From Opitutaceae bacterium (lineage in GTDB: Bacteria > Verrucomicrobiota > Verrucomicrobiia > Opitutales > Opitutaceae), in contig JAGOJU010000005.1 in NCBI GenBank assembly GCA_017994935.1, forward strand, positions 54,136-118,135: a stretch of 64,000 nucleotides of DNA, given 5' to 3'. Below the pieces are notes generated by a model, which was not told where the DNA came from, made no database searches, and was given only the letters and a program-made list of their open reading frames with translations. The position numbers and the translations under genes are program-made. Positions 20,208-29,481 of the stretch are shown piece by piece (the first letter of the stretch is position 1; each line of letters starts with the position of its first letter).

Positions 20208-21545
20208 ATGCCGATCATCCGTCAAGCCCTGTGCACGCTTCTCCTGGGCACGGGCGCGCCCCTTGCGCTCCTCGCGCAGCGCACCCCTGACTATGAGCAG
20301 CCGCCGATAAGCTACAGCGCGAGCGCTGCCGCGGATGCAGCAGCAAGGCTCCAGGATATGATCGATTCAGGCGCCCTGCGGCTGGAGGGTGGCGAACAGC
20401 AGGTGCTCAGGGGCCTGCTCGAATTCCTGCACGTGCCGGTCGACAGCCAGCTTCTGGTGTTCTCGAAGACGAGCCTGCAGCGGGGATTGATCCGGCCTGA
20501 GCGCCCAAGGGCGATCTACTACTCCGATTCCGTCTACGTCGGCTGGGTTCCGGGCGGTCTCGTTGAGGTGGCGGCCATCGATCCGCTCCTCGGCCCCGTC
20601 TTCTACGCCGTCGACCTACGCGCCGGAGGGGACAGGCATCGCGCCGTTCAACGCGACCCCGATTGCCTTCGCTGCCACGGTGGGGCTTTTGTGCGCGACA
20701 TACCTGGTGTGTTCGCACGATCGGTTTTCCCGGACTCCACGGGGGAGCCCATGCTGCAGCTCGGCACCCTGGTCGTGGAGGACGACACCCCTTTCAGCGA
20801 TCGCTGGGGCGGCTGGTATGTCACCGGTTACAGCGGCAGGACCCCTCATCGCGGAAATTCCCTCTTCACAGACGAGAAGGGCCAGCCGGCAACCCAGGGC
20901 TCCGGCGCCCGTCCGGACAGGCTCGACGCCTATTTCGATGTTGAACGCTACCTGCTGCCGCGAAGCGATGTCGTTTCCCTCCTGGTCTTCGAGCATCAGA
21001 CCACGATGCAGAATGTCCTGACGCGCGCGAATCAATCGGCCCGCAAGATGCTGGCTTACCAGCGCTCGCTCCAGGAGTCCTTCAAGGAGCCCTACACCGA
21101 CGTACCCACCTATGACAGCGTGAAACGTGTCTTCGCCAGCGCCACCCAGGAGATCGTCGACCACCTGCTGTTCCGCAACGCCGCAACGCTGCCCGAGGGC
21201 GTCGAAGGCAGCACCGCCTTCCAATCCGCCTTCGCCGCCGCTGCGAAACGCGGCAGCAACGGCGATTCCCTGCGCGACTTCGAATTGAAGGACCGGATCT
21301 TCAAGCTGCGATGCAGCTACCTGATCTACTCTCAAAGCTTCACGGAACTCCCCGCTCCGCTCAAGTCGCAGGTCTTCAGGCGCCTCAACGAAATCCTCAC
21401 CGGGAACAACGCCGACGACCGCTACGCGTACCTCCCGCACGAAGAGAAGTCGCGAATCCTGAAGGTGCTGGTGGATACCCTTCCAGAATTCTCGACCCAC
21501 GTCGCGGCAGCGGACCATAAGTCCCCCGACGGCACGCGATCATAA
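20208..21545 (+). CDS. exported one-heme c-type protein of unknown function
   Basis: A 445-residue protein with a signal peptide (about 1-24, ending LLAQ). A single heme c attachment motif C-L-R-C-H occupies 153-157, in the context R-D-P-D-C-L-R-C-H-G-G. The surrounding part reads as a mixed alpha/beta sensor-like domain, with V-F-Y-A-V-D and G-T-L-V-V-E-D-D strands. The C-terminal 200 residues are mostly helical. Apart from one motif there is nothing typical of an electron-transfer cytochrome, so a heme-bound sensor or a redox protein are both possible. I do not recognise a named family. No neighbour explains it; the gene before is a lactate dehydrogenase type enzyme on the same strand. Confidence 0.7.
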   Translation: MPIIRQALCTLLLGTGAPLALLAQRTPDYEQPPISYSASAAADAAARLQDMIDSGALRLEGGEQQVLRGLLEFLHVPVDSQLLVFSKTSLQRGLIRPERPRAIYYSDSVYVGWVPGGLVEVAAIDPLLGPVFYAVDLRAGGDRHRAVQRDPDCLRCHGGAFVRDIPGVFARSVFPDSTGEPMLQLGTLVVEDDTPFSDRWGGWYVTGYSGRTPHRGNSLFTDEKGQPATQGSGARPDRLDAYFDVERYLLPRSDVVSLLVFEHQTTMQNVLTRANQSARKMLAYQRSLQESFKEPYTDVPTYDSVKRVFASATQEIVDHLLFRNAATLPEGVEGSTAFQSAFAAAAKRGSNGDSLRDFELKDRIFKLRCSYLIYSQSFTELPAPLKSQVFRRLNEILTGNNADDRYAYLPHEEKSRILKVLVDTLPEFSTHVAAADHKSPDGTRS

Positions 21546-21918
21546 AACTCGACAACCTCGCCGAAGGCTGCGCCGGAGTCCGGGTGTTCCCAGCAGCATC
21601 AAGACCTGCCTTCGTTTCCGGCCAGTACCGGTTGCAGGCCGCCAGGCTCAACGGCTTCACCCGGATTCACGATGAACTTGAGCAGAACCCGAACGGCGCA
21701 GCCATCAAGCTGGTTGCCGTCAAGTCCTGACTGACCTCCATTGCCTTTCGGCAACTCGAGGGTAGCACCTGCCTTGATCAACGCCCGGCAGTGGATCCTC
21801 ATGATGTCTGATACCCGACGAGGTCCTCTTCAATAGATGCGGACCGGCAGCGCGTGAAAAATGTCTCGTTGAAGGACGCCAATCAGCCAAGAGTCGATCC
21901 CTTGCGGTTTCCTTGACC
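21546..21918. other. intergenic region with possible ankyrin-like remnant
   Basis: No intact gene is seen. The minus frame ending at 21599 reads C-R-A-L-I-K-A-G-A-T-L-E-L followed by V-R-V-L-L-K-F and N-P-G-E-A, similar to the end and start of ankyrin repeats. A stop codon closes the frame upstream near 21830, so this could be a decayed fragment. The resemblance is weak. Confidence 0.25.
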
Positions 21919-22590
21919 ATGGATTCAACCTACAAGTCAGTCTGGCAGTCGCTCGCCCTCAGTCCCGAAGGTGCAGCCGCCTACGTGAGCGGCTACTCCG
22001 ATGAGGAAAAGATGTATGCAGCCGCGGACGATACGCTCCAGATCCTGCGCGAGACCGTTGGCATTCATGAAAGCGACGTCGTTCTTGAGATCGGATGCGG
22101 ACTGGCTCGAGTTGGCAGGAGCCTCGCACCGTTCGTAAGGGAATGGATCGGCTGCGATGTTTCCCCCGAAATGCTTCGGATCGCCGCACGCAAACTGACG
22201 GGGATCGAAAATGTCCGCCTGGTCGAAGTCTCCGGCTACGATCTTTCACCCATTCCCGACGCCTCCGTGGACGTCGTCTACTGCACGGTCGTTTTCATGC
22301 ACCTCAACGAGTGGGACCGCTACGCCTACTGCCTCGAGGCCAGACGCGTGCTTCGTCCGGGCGGCCGCTTCTATTGCGACAATGCCAATATCGCCTCCGA
22401 TGAGGGTTGGGCGATGTTCGAAGAGGTGCGCAAGAAGTTTCCCGCGAACAACCGTCCGCCCCAGTCCTCCCGTTGCTCAAGTGTGCCTGAACTGGAAACC
22501 TTTCTGTCCCGCGCCGGCTTCATCGACTACCAGGTGAAGACCCGGCCGATGTGGGTGTACGGTTGGGGGACGAAGCCAGGGAATGCCTGA
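21919..22590 (+). CDS. class I SAM-dependent methyltransferase
   Basis: A 223-residue Rossmann methyltransferase. Motif I is V-L-E-I-G-C-G-L-A-R-V-G, motif II ends in I-G-C-D-V-S-P-E-M-L, and the post-motif region has D-V-V-Y-C-T-V-V-F-M-H-L. R-V-L-R-P-G-G-R-F is the usual motif III. The C-terminal part (P-E-L-E-T-F-L-S-R-A-G-F) is also typical of small-molecule methyltransferases. The substrate is unknown. The following gene starts 15 bases downstream or overlaps it, which suggests co-transcription with a polytopic membrane protein possibly involved in glycan assembly; this hints at a sugar or lipid substrate, but only by context. The ATG at 21919 was chosen over TTG at 21913. Confidence 0.88.
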   Translation: MDSTYKSVWQSLALSPEGAAAYVSGYSDEEKMYAAADDTLQILRETVGIHESDVVLEIGCGLARVGRSLAPFVREWIGCDVSPEMLRIAARKLTGIENVRLVEVSGYDLSPIPDASVDVVYCTVVFMHLNEWDRYAYCLEARRVLRPGGRFYCDNANIASDEGWAMFEEVRKKFPANNRPPQSSRCSSVPELETFLSRAGFIDYQVKTRPMWVYGWGTKPGNA

Positions 22591-22604
22591 ATCGGAAAAA
22601 CGCT

Positions 22605-24515
22605 GTGCGACCCGCGACACGCATCCGTCTCCTCATTGCCCTGGCGCTTTTTGGGACTGTCTTTTCCGCCCGTCTGTGGATGATTTCATCCTGGGCCAGC
22701 GATGTTCCCTTCTATGACCAGTGGCAGGCGGAAGGATTGCAGACCCTTGTCCCCTGGAAGCTGCATACCTTGAGTCCCGGCGACATCCTTGCATCTCACA
22801 ACGAACATCGCGTCGCCCTCACCCGCCTGACGGCGATGGGTCTCACTTCACTGGGAGAGGCCTGGGATCCGCGTGTTCAGATGGTGTTCAACGCTTTCTT
22901 CTTTGCGGCCACGGTCATGATTGTCTGGTGGTGGTTGCAGGAACGTTTCACGACCGCCGGGAGGTCTCTCCTTGTGACGCTCGCACTCACCGTCGTCACA
23001 GCGGTGCCGTTCTCGTGGCAGAACACGATCAACGGATTTCATTCCCAGCAGTTCTACCTCATCGCGCTCTCGCTCTTCGGCATCAATCTCACCCTGAGGC
23101 GCCCCGAGTTTTCACGGGGCTGGTGGCTCGGTGTTGCATGCCTTGCCCTCGATCTTTTCAGCATGGGGTCCGGCTTCGCTGCAGCTGCCGCAGTCTTCGT
23201 TGCAGTTCTCCTCTTTGAAAAGCCCTTCAGCCGCGTCTTCCGGAGTCATGGGGCCACCCTCGCGGCCTGCACGATCATCGTTGTCGCCGGTTTGTTCCTT
23301 CGCGTCGACTTCCCGCCCCATCGGCCGCTCAAGGCATCTTCGTTTCCGGAATTCCTGCACGCGCTTCTCAAGCTCATGGAGTGGCCTCAGAAGGGCTTCC
23401 CGCCCTTCATGATCCTGAGTTACCTCCCGCTCGCGTGTCTTGCCTGGAATCGTTGGCGGGCACAAACTAGGGATTCGTTGCACTCCTGGGATTGTGTGGT
23501 GATCTGCGTCGGCATCTGGTCCGCCGCTCAGCTCGTCGCCACCGCCTATGCCCGCGGCGCGGGAGCACCGGACGCTGCGCCACGCTATCTGGATGGTCTT
23601 AACGTGGGTGTTCTCGTCAACTTCTTCGCAGGGTTGGCTCTGCTGAACCGCAGCCAGGCATCACGGCAGACCCACAGTCTGGTGCGGCTGCTGGTCGTCG
23701 CCTGGTGCCTCTGCGTCGGAACAGGCTTTGCCAGACAGTCGGATGAACTCTTCCGCTCCACGGCGGAGACCATCCGGACCTGGTTCCATGACATGACACT
23801 CAATCTTGCGCGCTATGTCTCCACGAAGGACGGGTTCTGGCTGCACGATCGCTCCATACCCTTTCCCGATGAGCAACTGCTGGCCGAATATGTGGCTATC
23901 CCTCAATTGAGAAGCCTGCTGCCCGTCTCCGTCCGCGATGCAATTCCGGTTGCCGCGGAGATTCACGAGGGATTCGACGAGCAGCCCGTTTCCGATCACT
24001 CACCGGCGTTCTCCTACGGAACGTTTTGGATTTCCCACACAAACGCGCCCGCACGCTGGATCAGCGGTCCACTCCAGCCGCCTGCGATGGACTACTTGAG
24101 ATTCGAGGTCGCCGGAAAACCTTCCGTCGCGGGCGAGGCCCGGCTCGAACTCTGGTCCAGCGATCTCCGCACACGCCTGCGATCGATCGCGCTGCCCCGG
24201 TTGGATCCCACAAGTCCGGCGGACGTCTACGTACGGGTTCCGGACCAGCCGTTTCGCATCGTCGCCACACACACCGGAGCGGCGGACGGCTGGTTCGCCT
24301 TCAGCCAGCCTGCAAACATGCCGGCTCTCTCCTACTTCTGCCTGCGCCTGGCTGACTCCGGCCGCTCCCTCCTCGCAGCCGCTCTTGGCCTGCTTGCAAT
24401 CACCTGCGCGATCAGGCTGCTGGGCGAAATTCGTAACGCTACGCGTAGTTCCGATCCGATTGGGGCGTCTGGCAAAAACACCGGTGCAGCCCGCACGCCG
24501 CTGTCTGTCAGCTGA
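22605..24515 (+). CDS. polytopic membrane protein, GT-C glycosyltransferase-like
   Basis: A 636-residue protein with about ten hydrophobic spans in its first 380 residues, then a soluble C-terminal part of about 220 residues with beta-rich sequence, and a last membrane helix near 600. The first extracytoplasmic loop has the motif S-D-V-P-F-Y-D-Q-W, acidic like the catalytic loop of GT-C glycosyltransferases, which use polyprenyl-linked sugars. That is the best guess, not a demonstrated match. The start is a GTG 15 bases after the methyltransferase stop; an alternative GTG at 22551 would overlap it by 40 bases. Its job may be surface glycan or O-antigen-type decoration. Confidence 0.65.
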   Translation: MRPATRIRLLIALALFGTVFSARLWMISSWASDVPFYDQWQAEGLQTLVPWKLHTLSPGDILASHNEHRVALTRLTAMGLTSLGEAWDPRVQMVFNAFFFAATVMIVWWWLQERFTTAGRSLLVTLALTVVTAVPFSWQNTINGFHSQQFYLIALSLFGINLTLRRPEFSRGWWLGVACLALDLFSMGSGFAAAAAVFVAVLLFEKPFSRVFRSHGATLAACTIIVVAGLFLRVDFPPHRPLKASSFPEFLHALLKLMEWPQKGFPPFMILSYLPLACLAWNRWRAQTRDSLHSWDCVVICVGIWSAAQLVATAYARGAGAPDAAPRYLDGLNVGVLVNFFAGLALLNRSQASRQTHSLVRLLVVAWCLCVGTGFARQSDELFRSTAETIRTWFHDMTLNLARYVSTKDGFWLHDRSIPFPDEQLLAEYVAIPQLRSLLPVSVRDAIPVAAEIHEGFDEQPVSDHSPAFSYGTFWISHTNAPARWISGPLQPPAMDYLRFEVAGKPSVAGEARLELWSSDLRTRLRSIALPRLDPTSPADVYVRVPDQPFRIVATHTGAADGWFAFSQPANMPALSYFCLRLADSGRSLLAAALGLLAITCAIRLLGEIRNATRSSDPIGASGKNTGAARTPLSVS

Positions 24516-24728
24516 ACTTCAAGGGATTCCCGATTCGGGGAGGAAACGGGTACGCCCATTGCGAATGAACCGCTCATTTCGTGACTGCACGCCGGGCGCA
24601 GCGCTCCCTCAGCCGACGCGTGCTTTTCATGCAAGCGGCAGGACGCCTCCCTTCGATGCCCGAAGAGAAATCTTCCCTGCGTGTCTTCCGTTGCCGCCAG
24701 CAAACGCACAGTACATGCTCAGGAAAAC

Positions 24729-25397
24729 ATGATCCACAAACTGGAACGCTGGGCCTGGTGGGGCGGCGCGTCGCTGGCAGTCATCGCCGGGGTCGTCAAT
24801 GTGGTGGGACTCCAGAGCTACACGCATCAGGCGATCACACACGTCACAGGCACCACAACGCTTTTCTCACAGGCGCTCGCGCGGGGAGACGGCATAGGAA
24901 TCGCCGAACTGGCCTTGATCCTGGTGTCATTCACGATCGGTTCGGCGCTGGGAGGATTCATCATTCAGGACGCCGTGCTTCGGCTTGGTCGTCGGTACGG
25001 AGTGGCCCTATTTATCGAAAGCCTCCTGCTCTTTGCCGCATCGGCACTCATGGACTCCAACCGAGTCACCGGAGGCTGCATCGCATCTGTCGCCTGCGGA
25101 CTGCAGAATTCAATGGCAAGCACCTACAGTGGCACCATTTTGCGAACGACCCATCTTTCGGGGATGTACACCGATATCGGTGCAGCCATGGGACACTTCA
25201 TCCGCGGGGTGCCCGTCCTGTGGATTCGCATCCGTCTCTATGCGCTGATCATTGGCTCCTTCGGCCTGGGTGGAGTGATCGGCAGTCTTCTCTTCCCGGT
25301 GTTCGGTCCGCAGACCCTGTATTTCCCGGCGGCTCTCACCGGTGGAGTCGCGCTCGTCTACACTGCCTATGCGCACGCCCGCCGCAAACGCGCGTGA
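24729..25397 (+). CDS. DUF1275 (YoaK-type) integral membrane protein
   Basis: A 222-residue protein with about six membrane helices. The first helix W-W-G-G-A-S-L-A-V-I-A-G-V-V-N-V-V-G and the following T-H-V-T-G-T-T-T-L are characteristic of the DUF1275/YoaK family, as is the G-L-Q-N-S-M-A-S-T-Y-S-G motif around residue 128 and T-H-L-S-G-M-Y-T-D-I-G. Family members are membrane proteins without an established function; transport has been suggested. The ATG at 24729 starts eight residues before the first helix and follows an A-rich stretch (CAGGAAAAC), one of the few starts here with anything like a ribosome-binding site. It is preceded by 213 bases with no recognised gene. Confidence 0.85.
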   Translation: MIHKLERWAWWGGASLAVIAGVVNVVGLQSYTHQAITHVTGTTTLFSQALARGDGIGIAELALILVSFTIGSALGGFIIQDAVLRLGRRYGVALFIESLLLFAASALMDSNRVTGGCIASVACGLQNSMASTYSGTILRTTHLSGMYTDIGAAMGHFIRGVPVLWIRIRLYALIIGSFGLGGVIGSLLFPVFGPQTLYFPAALTGGVALVYTAYAHARRKRA

Positions 25398-25527
25398 AGG
25401 ATGACACATCGAGACTGCCGCACGTTGCGGGCTCACGACAGGGGTGTCCGTCCCCCGGCAACAAATCATGCGCAGCCAAACGCAACGGTTGCGAAGCGGA
25501 TCGGATGCATCAGGGTTATCCTCTTCC

Positions 25528-26919
25528 ATGACTGCGTTTGCCGCACCCTCCACGACTGAGCTCGATCTTCGGCTGATACAGAAGTACTCGGTGCCCGGTC
25601 CGCGTTATACCTCCTATCCGCCGGCCACCAAGTTCCTGAACTCGTGGAAAGACCAGGACCTGGAGGGAGCGATCCGGGACGACAATGCGACACGGGGTCC
25701 CCTCTCCCTCTACTTTCACCTGCCCTTTTGCGAAACGTTATGCTGGTTCTGCGGGTGCAATACGATCATCACCCGCCAGCGGGGGGCTGCGGACACCTAT
25801 GTCGATGACCTTGCCCGGGAGGTTGAACTCACAGCCGCCCGAATCGACGCCACGCGCCAGGTCAGCCAGATTCATTTTGGCGGAGGCACCCCGACATTCC
25901 TTCCGCCCGACACGCTCCGGCGGCTCGGCGCACTGATTCATTCCCATTTCCGTTTCCAGCCCGACTGCGAATTCAGCGTCGAAGTCGATCCTCGTCGATT
26001 GACACGCGACCATGTCATTGCTCTTCAGGCGATCGGTGCAAACCGGGCGTCGCTCGGCGTCCAGGACATCAACCCCGAGGTCCAGGCGGCGGTGCATCGC
26101 ATCCAGCCCCATCAGATGAACATCGATGCCGTCGGGTGGCTGCGGGAGCATGGGTTCAATTCCATCAACCTGGACTTGATCTATGGCCTGCCGCTGCAAA
26201 CGCACGACTCCTTCGCGGAAACCATCGATCGCATCCTCGAAATCGAACCAGACCGTCTCTCGCTTTTCAGCTACGCGCATGTGCCGTGGATGAAACCAGC
26301 CCAGAAGATCTTCGACGACCGGCAGCAGCTCCCCAATTCGGAAGCCAAGTGGGCCATGTTTGCAGTCGCCCACAGGAAACTGATTGCAGCCGGGTATGTG
26401 GACATCGGCCTGGATCATTTTGCCCGGCCGGATGATTCCCTCGCCGTCGCGCTGCGAAATGGCACACTGCAGCGGAACTTCCAGGGCTACAGCACGCAGG
26501 CCGGCGCATCCCTCTATGGATTCGGAATCTCGGCCATCTCATCGACCGAGGAAACCTACCGACAGAATCACAAGACGCTTTCCGGATGGCGCGCCGCGCT
26601 GGATCGCAGGGAACTCCCCATTGACCGCGGCTTGAGGCTGACAACCGACGACCGCAGGCGGCGGCTGGTCATCATGAGGCTCATGTGCGACCGCCGGCTC
26701 GATTGCGTCGCGCTCTCGCGGATCCTCGGCGAGGATTTCAGAACGCTCTTCGCGTCCGAACTGGAAGGGCTCGCCGACCTTGAGAGGGATGGTCTGATTC
26801 AAATGCACGACAGCGAAATCGATGTGTTGCCGCGCGGCGTGCCGCTCCTCCGCGTCATTGCCATGCGTTTCGACGCCACCTTGAGCCGCTCGCCCCGCCA
26901 GCACGCCAACACGATCTGA
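25528..26919 (+). CDS. hemN: oxygen-independent coproporphyrinogen III oxidase
   Basis: A 463-residue radical SAM enzyme that decarboxylates coproporphyrinogen III to protoporphyrinogen IX without oxygen, in heme synthesis. The iron-sulfur ligands are Cys68, Cys72 and Cys75 in F-C-E-T-L-C-W-F-C-G-C, matching HemN spacing including the additional Cys77. The N-terminus Y-S-V-P-G-P-R-Y-T-S-Y-P is typical of true HemN rather than the HemW chaperones, as are H-F-G-G-G-T-P-T-F and S-L-G-V-Q-D. The C-terminal HemN domain is present. This ATG gives the family N-terminus; an in-frame start at 25444 would add 28 residues. It implies ability to make heme under low oxygen. Confidence 0.96.
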   Translation: MTAFAAPSTTELDLRLIQKYSVPGPRYTSYPPATKFLNSWKDQDLEGAIRDDNATRGPLSLYFHLPFCETLCWFCGCNTIITRQRGAADTYVDDLAREVELTAARIDATRQVSQIHFGGGTPTFLPPDTLRRLGALIHSHFRFQPDCEFSVEVDPRRLTRDHVIALQAIGANRASLGVQDINPEVQAAVHRIQPHQMNIDAVGWLREHGFNSINLDLIYGLPLQTHDSFAETIDRILEIEPDRLSLFSYAHVPWMKPAQKIFDDRQQLPNSEAKWAMFAVAHRKLIAAGYVDIGLDHFARPDDSLAVALRNGTLQRNFQGYSTQAGASLYGFGISAISSTEETYRQNHKTLSGWRAALDRRELPIDRGLRLTTDDRRRRLVIMRLMCDRRLDCVALSRILGEDFRTLFASELEGLADLERDGLIQMHDSEIDVLPRGVPLLRVIAMRFDATLSRSPRQHANTI

Positions 26920-27020
26920 GCCACCGCCTACACCCACGCTTTTTTTCTGGGATTCGTGCAATTCCCACCCATAGCAGCCCACCGTCCCGCCTAGGTCATC
27001 TCCCGACATCCTGCTCCCTC

Positions 27021-27446
27021 ATGCCCAGCGTCTCCGAAAGCAAGCCCCCCGACTTCGACGCCGCACTCATCGCGCATTTTGATGCCATCGCCAACCGCGA
27101 CCTCGCGGCATTCAAGTCACACCTGACCTCCGGCGACACGCTCTACACGGTCGTCCAGAATGGTTACGCCTTCAAGACACCCGCCGAGACCATTGCGATC
27201 CACGAAGAATGGTTCAAGGACCCGAAGTGGATCTGGAAGGCCTCGGTGATTCACAAGGTCGTCGGTGCGGACATGGCAATGGCGCTGATCCGATATTCGT
27301 ACAAGCCCGACAGGGATGCGGCCGGATTTGAGACATGGCTGGTCTACGTTTTCCAGCTCGAGGACGGTGCCTGGAAAATCGTGCATGACCAGAATACGGC
27401 CCTCGATTTTCATGCCTTCGCGCGAGCGGCGGGCATCGAGAAATAG
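27021..27446 (+). CDS. NTF2-like (SnoaL/DUF4440-type) protein
   Basis: A 141-residue protein with the alpha+beta cone fold pattern of the NTF2 superfamily: an N-terminal helix (D-A-A-L-I-A-H-F-D-A-I-A-N-R-D-L-A), then strands ending in T-W-L-V-Y-V-F and G-A-W-K-I-V-H-D-Q-N-T. The last pattern is typical of SnoaL-like proteins of the DUF4440 type. Members bind small ligands or act as isomerases or hydrolases, and the actual role here is unknown. There is no signal peptide. It is 101 bases downstream of hemN on the same strand, which is not strong evidence for a shared function. Confidence 0.8.
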   Translation: MPSVSESKPPDFDAALIAHFDAIANRDLAAFKSHLTSGDTLYTVVQNGYAFKTPAETIAIHEEWFKDPKWIWKASVIHKVVGADMAMALIRYSYKPDRDAAGFETWLVYVFQLEDGAWKIVHDQNTALDFHAFARAAGIEK

Positions 27447-27676
27447 TCGGCGGCACTTTGTGATTTGCGCCCCCTGTGGCAACCGGAGCGAAACTCATGC
27501 CGATCGTCTTCCTCCGGGTCCGGGCATACTGGTAACCCGTCCGGGCCCATCGACGTCACTACCGACAACGACACCCTTCGCCTGTCGATCGTAGGATGAG
27601 GCGTCGTCGATCGTTTTGGTTTCAAGGCAATGGCCGCCGCGGCCGATGCCATTTCAGATCATCTTCTCCTTCCTCC

Positions 27677-29398
27677 ATGCATCTCCCTGGATTTCGCCGG
27701 TGTGGCCTGCTTGCAAAAATCGAGATACTCCTTCTGCTCCCGGCCGTATCGCTGGCACCGGCATTCTCCTCCGCCAAGGCCCAGTCAAGGGAAACAAGTC
27801 CCGGATCTTCAATCCATGCCGTTTCTTCCGGAGAGTTTCCGGATGCTGCCCAATTGAAACCCCAGGGCAGGATATTCACTCCGGAATCATTCGGCGCAAT
27901 CGGAGATGGCAAGCTCCATCCTCTCTCTGAACGGTTCAGTACCCTCGGAGAAGCCAGGAAGGAATTCCCCAATGTTCGCGACCTTAAAATCACCATTGAC
28001 GGCGCCGCATTTCAGCAGGCGGTCGACAAGGCTTCCGAAGCCCGGGGGGAGGTTCTCGCCGAAAAGAGTTATGTCATCACCTCACCGATTGTCATGAAAG
28101 ACAACGTGATCGTTGATGGAAACAACAAGGGGCTTGTCCGAAATGACAGATCCAGGGGTGGAGCGCTGAATTTCGCATTCCTGTTTGGCGATCATGCACC
28201 CTATGGATTCAACAAGGAGGGAAACCACGGCGCCGGATATGACTACTACGACGTGAAGGAACCGATGAGGATCGGTCAGAGTTCGCTCACTCTGAAAAAC
28301 CCCGGTGACGCCTCCGTGTTCAAACCCGGGCAGCTCGTATTTGTCACGTCGGCCTTCAGGAGAAACATGAACCTCTCCAAGGTCATGCTTCCCTATCACG
28401 TCACGATGGCGAGGATTGAGAAAATCGAGGCCGCACGGCTGTTCTTCGAATACCCCTTCGACGAGAACGTGGAGGCCGTGCAGATCTGTGCGAACGGGAA
28501 TTTCGACAGTCACCTCGGAATCAATTTCGGAGGCGTCCAAAATGTGGTGCTCCGCAACATGACAATAGATGCGTCACAGATCACCGGCAGCCAATACGCC
28601 TACAAATGCCACATCGACAACATCAGGCTCATCGATGGGGTTCGCCTCGTGGGCATGAATGCCATGGCCCATTCCACGTTCACGAACATCACGGGAAACT
28701 TCTCGTGGCGCTGCATGGAAATCAAGACAGGGTCCCACGACCTGCTCGTCCGGAACATCCGCGGAACCTACAAGCCAATCGATGGGTTTCCCCACGTGGT
28801 GGACGCCATTTCCGTCGGTCAATACAACCGGAACGTGACGGTCGACGGCTTTGAGATCGATTTTGGCACGGGAGTTCCAAGGATCGCGACCATCAACTTT
28901 CATTCCCGCAAGGCCACGATTGCCAACGGTACGATCCTCTGCAGGAACCTGACGGAGCCGTTCGTGCGATTCTACAACGAACGTTATGTGGACGATCCAA
29001 ACTTCGGCTGTTACGAGAATTCGCTGAAGAACGTCAAGTTCCTCGGAGGCCCTGGGATGAAAACCGTGTTCGAGCTGGGAAGCGGGTCCAGTCCCAATGA
29101 AGGGAAGAGGAAGGACAATTGGGTTACGCAGAAGAAGCTGGCAAAGGGAAAACACAAATCCCAGGCCTCTGAAGAAGAGATGGAAGACCTCTACGATGCG
29201 CCAAAAACGGCCGACGTCCCGCCCTCGGCAAACACCATCGAAAACTGCCTGTTCGACGGTGGTGCGAGGAGCGCCTCCGCGAAATTCCAGTCCGGCCATG
29301 GCAACGTGATCACGAACTGCGAGTTCACCGGTGCCAGGATGAAGGCGTCACGGACCTTTCTTTCCAACAATACGGTGCGCGCCAACAAATTCAGATAG
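27677..29398 (+). CDS. secreted pectate-lyase-fold (right-handed beta-helix) protein
   Basis: A 573-residue protein with a signal peptide (about 1-35, ending near AKAQ). The mature N-terminus has T-P-E-S-F-G-A-I-G-D-G followed by D-G-A-A-F-Q-Q-A-V, the hallmark start of the pectate-lyase superfamily (PF12708-type), where the helical cap leads into a beta-helix. Repeating turns follow, for example N-V-V-L-R-N-M-T-I-D, D-L-L-V-R-N-I-R-G and N-V-T-V-D-G-F-E-I. Catalytic residues of a known glycosidase or lyase family cannot be pinned down. A low-complexity Lys-rich stretch is at about 475-505. The next gene, on the other strand, is a sulfatase, so the pair may act on sulfated glycans. Confidence 0.82.
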   Translation: MHLPGFRRCGLLAKIEILLLLPAVSLAPAFSSAKAQSRETSPGSSIHAVSSGEFPDAAQLKPQGRIFTPESFGAIGDGKLHPLSERFSTLGEARKEFPNVRDLKITIDGAAFQQAVDKASEARGEVLAEKSYVITSPIVMKDNVIVDGNNKGLVRNDRSRGGALNFAFLFGDHAPYGFNKEGNHGAGYDYYDVKEPMRIGQSSLTLKNPGDASVFKPGQLVFVTSAFRRNMNLSKVMLPYHVTMARIEKIEAARLFFEYPFDENVEAVQICANGNFDSHLGINFGGVQNVVLRNMTIDASQITGSQYAYKCHIDNIRLIDGVRLVGMNAMAHSTFTNITGNFSWRCMEIKTGSHDLLVRNIRGTYKPIDGFPHVVDAISVGQYNRNVTVDGFEIDFGTGVPRIATINFHSRKATIANGTILCRNLTEPFVRFYNERYVDDPNFGCYENSLKNVKFLGGPGMKTVFELGSGSSPNEGKRKDNWVTQKKLAKGKHKSQASEEEMEDLYDAPKTADVPPSANTIENCLFDGGARSASAKFQSGHGNVITNCEFTGARMKASRTFLSNNTVRANKFR

Positions 29399-29481
29399 CC
29401 GCACGCGCGGAGTGGATCCCGCAGGCGACGCGCGTTGACAATCCGACGCGAAAGACCGGCGGATCAGCGCGGTGTGCGCGA

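Noticed and set aside
25440..25527. FNR-type operator upstream of hemN
   Set aside because: No TTGAT-N4-ATCAA-like sequence is present.
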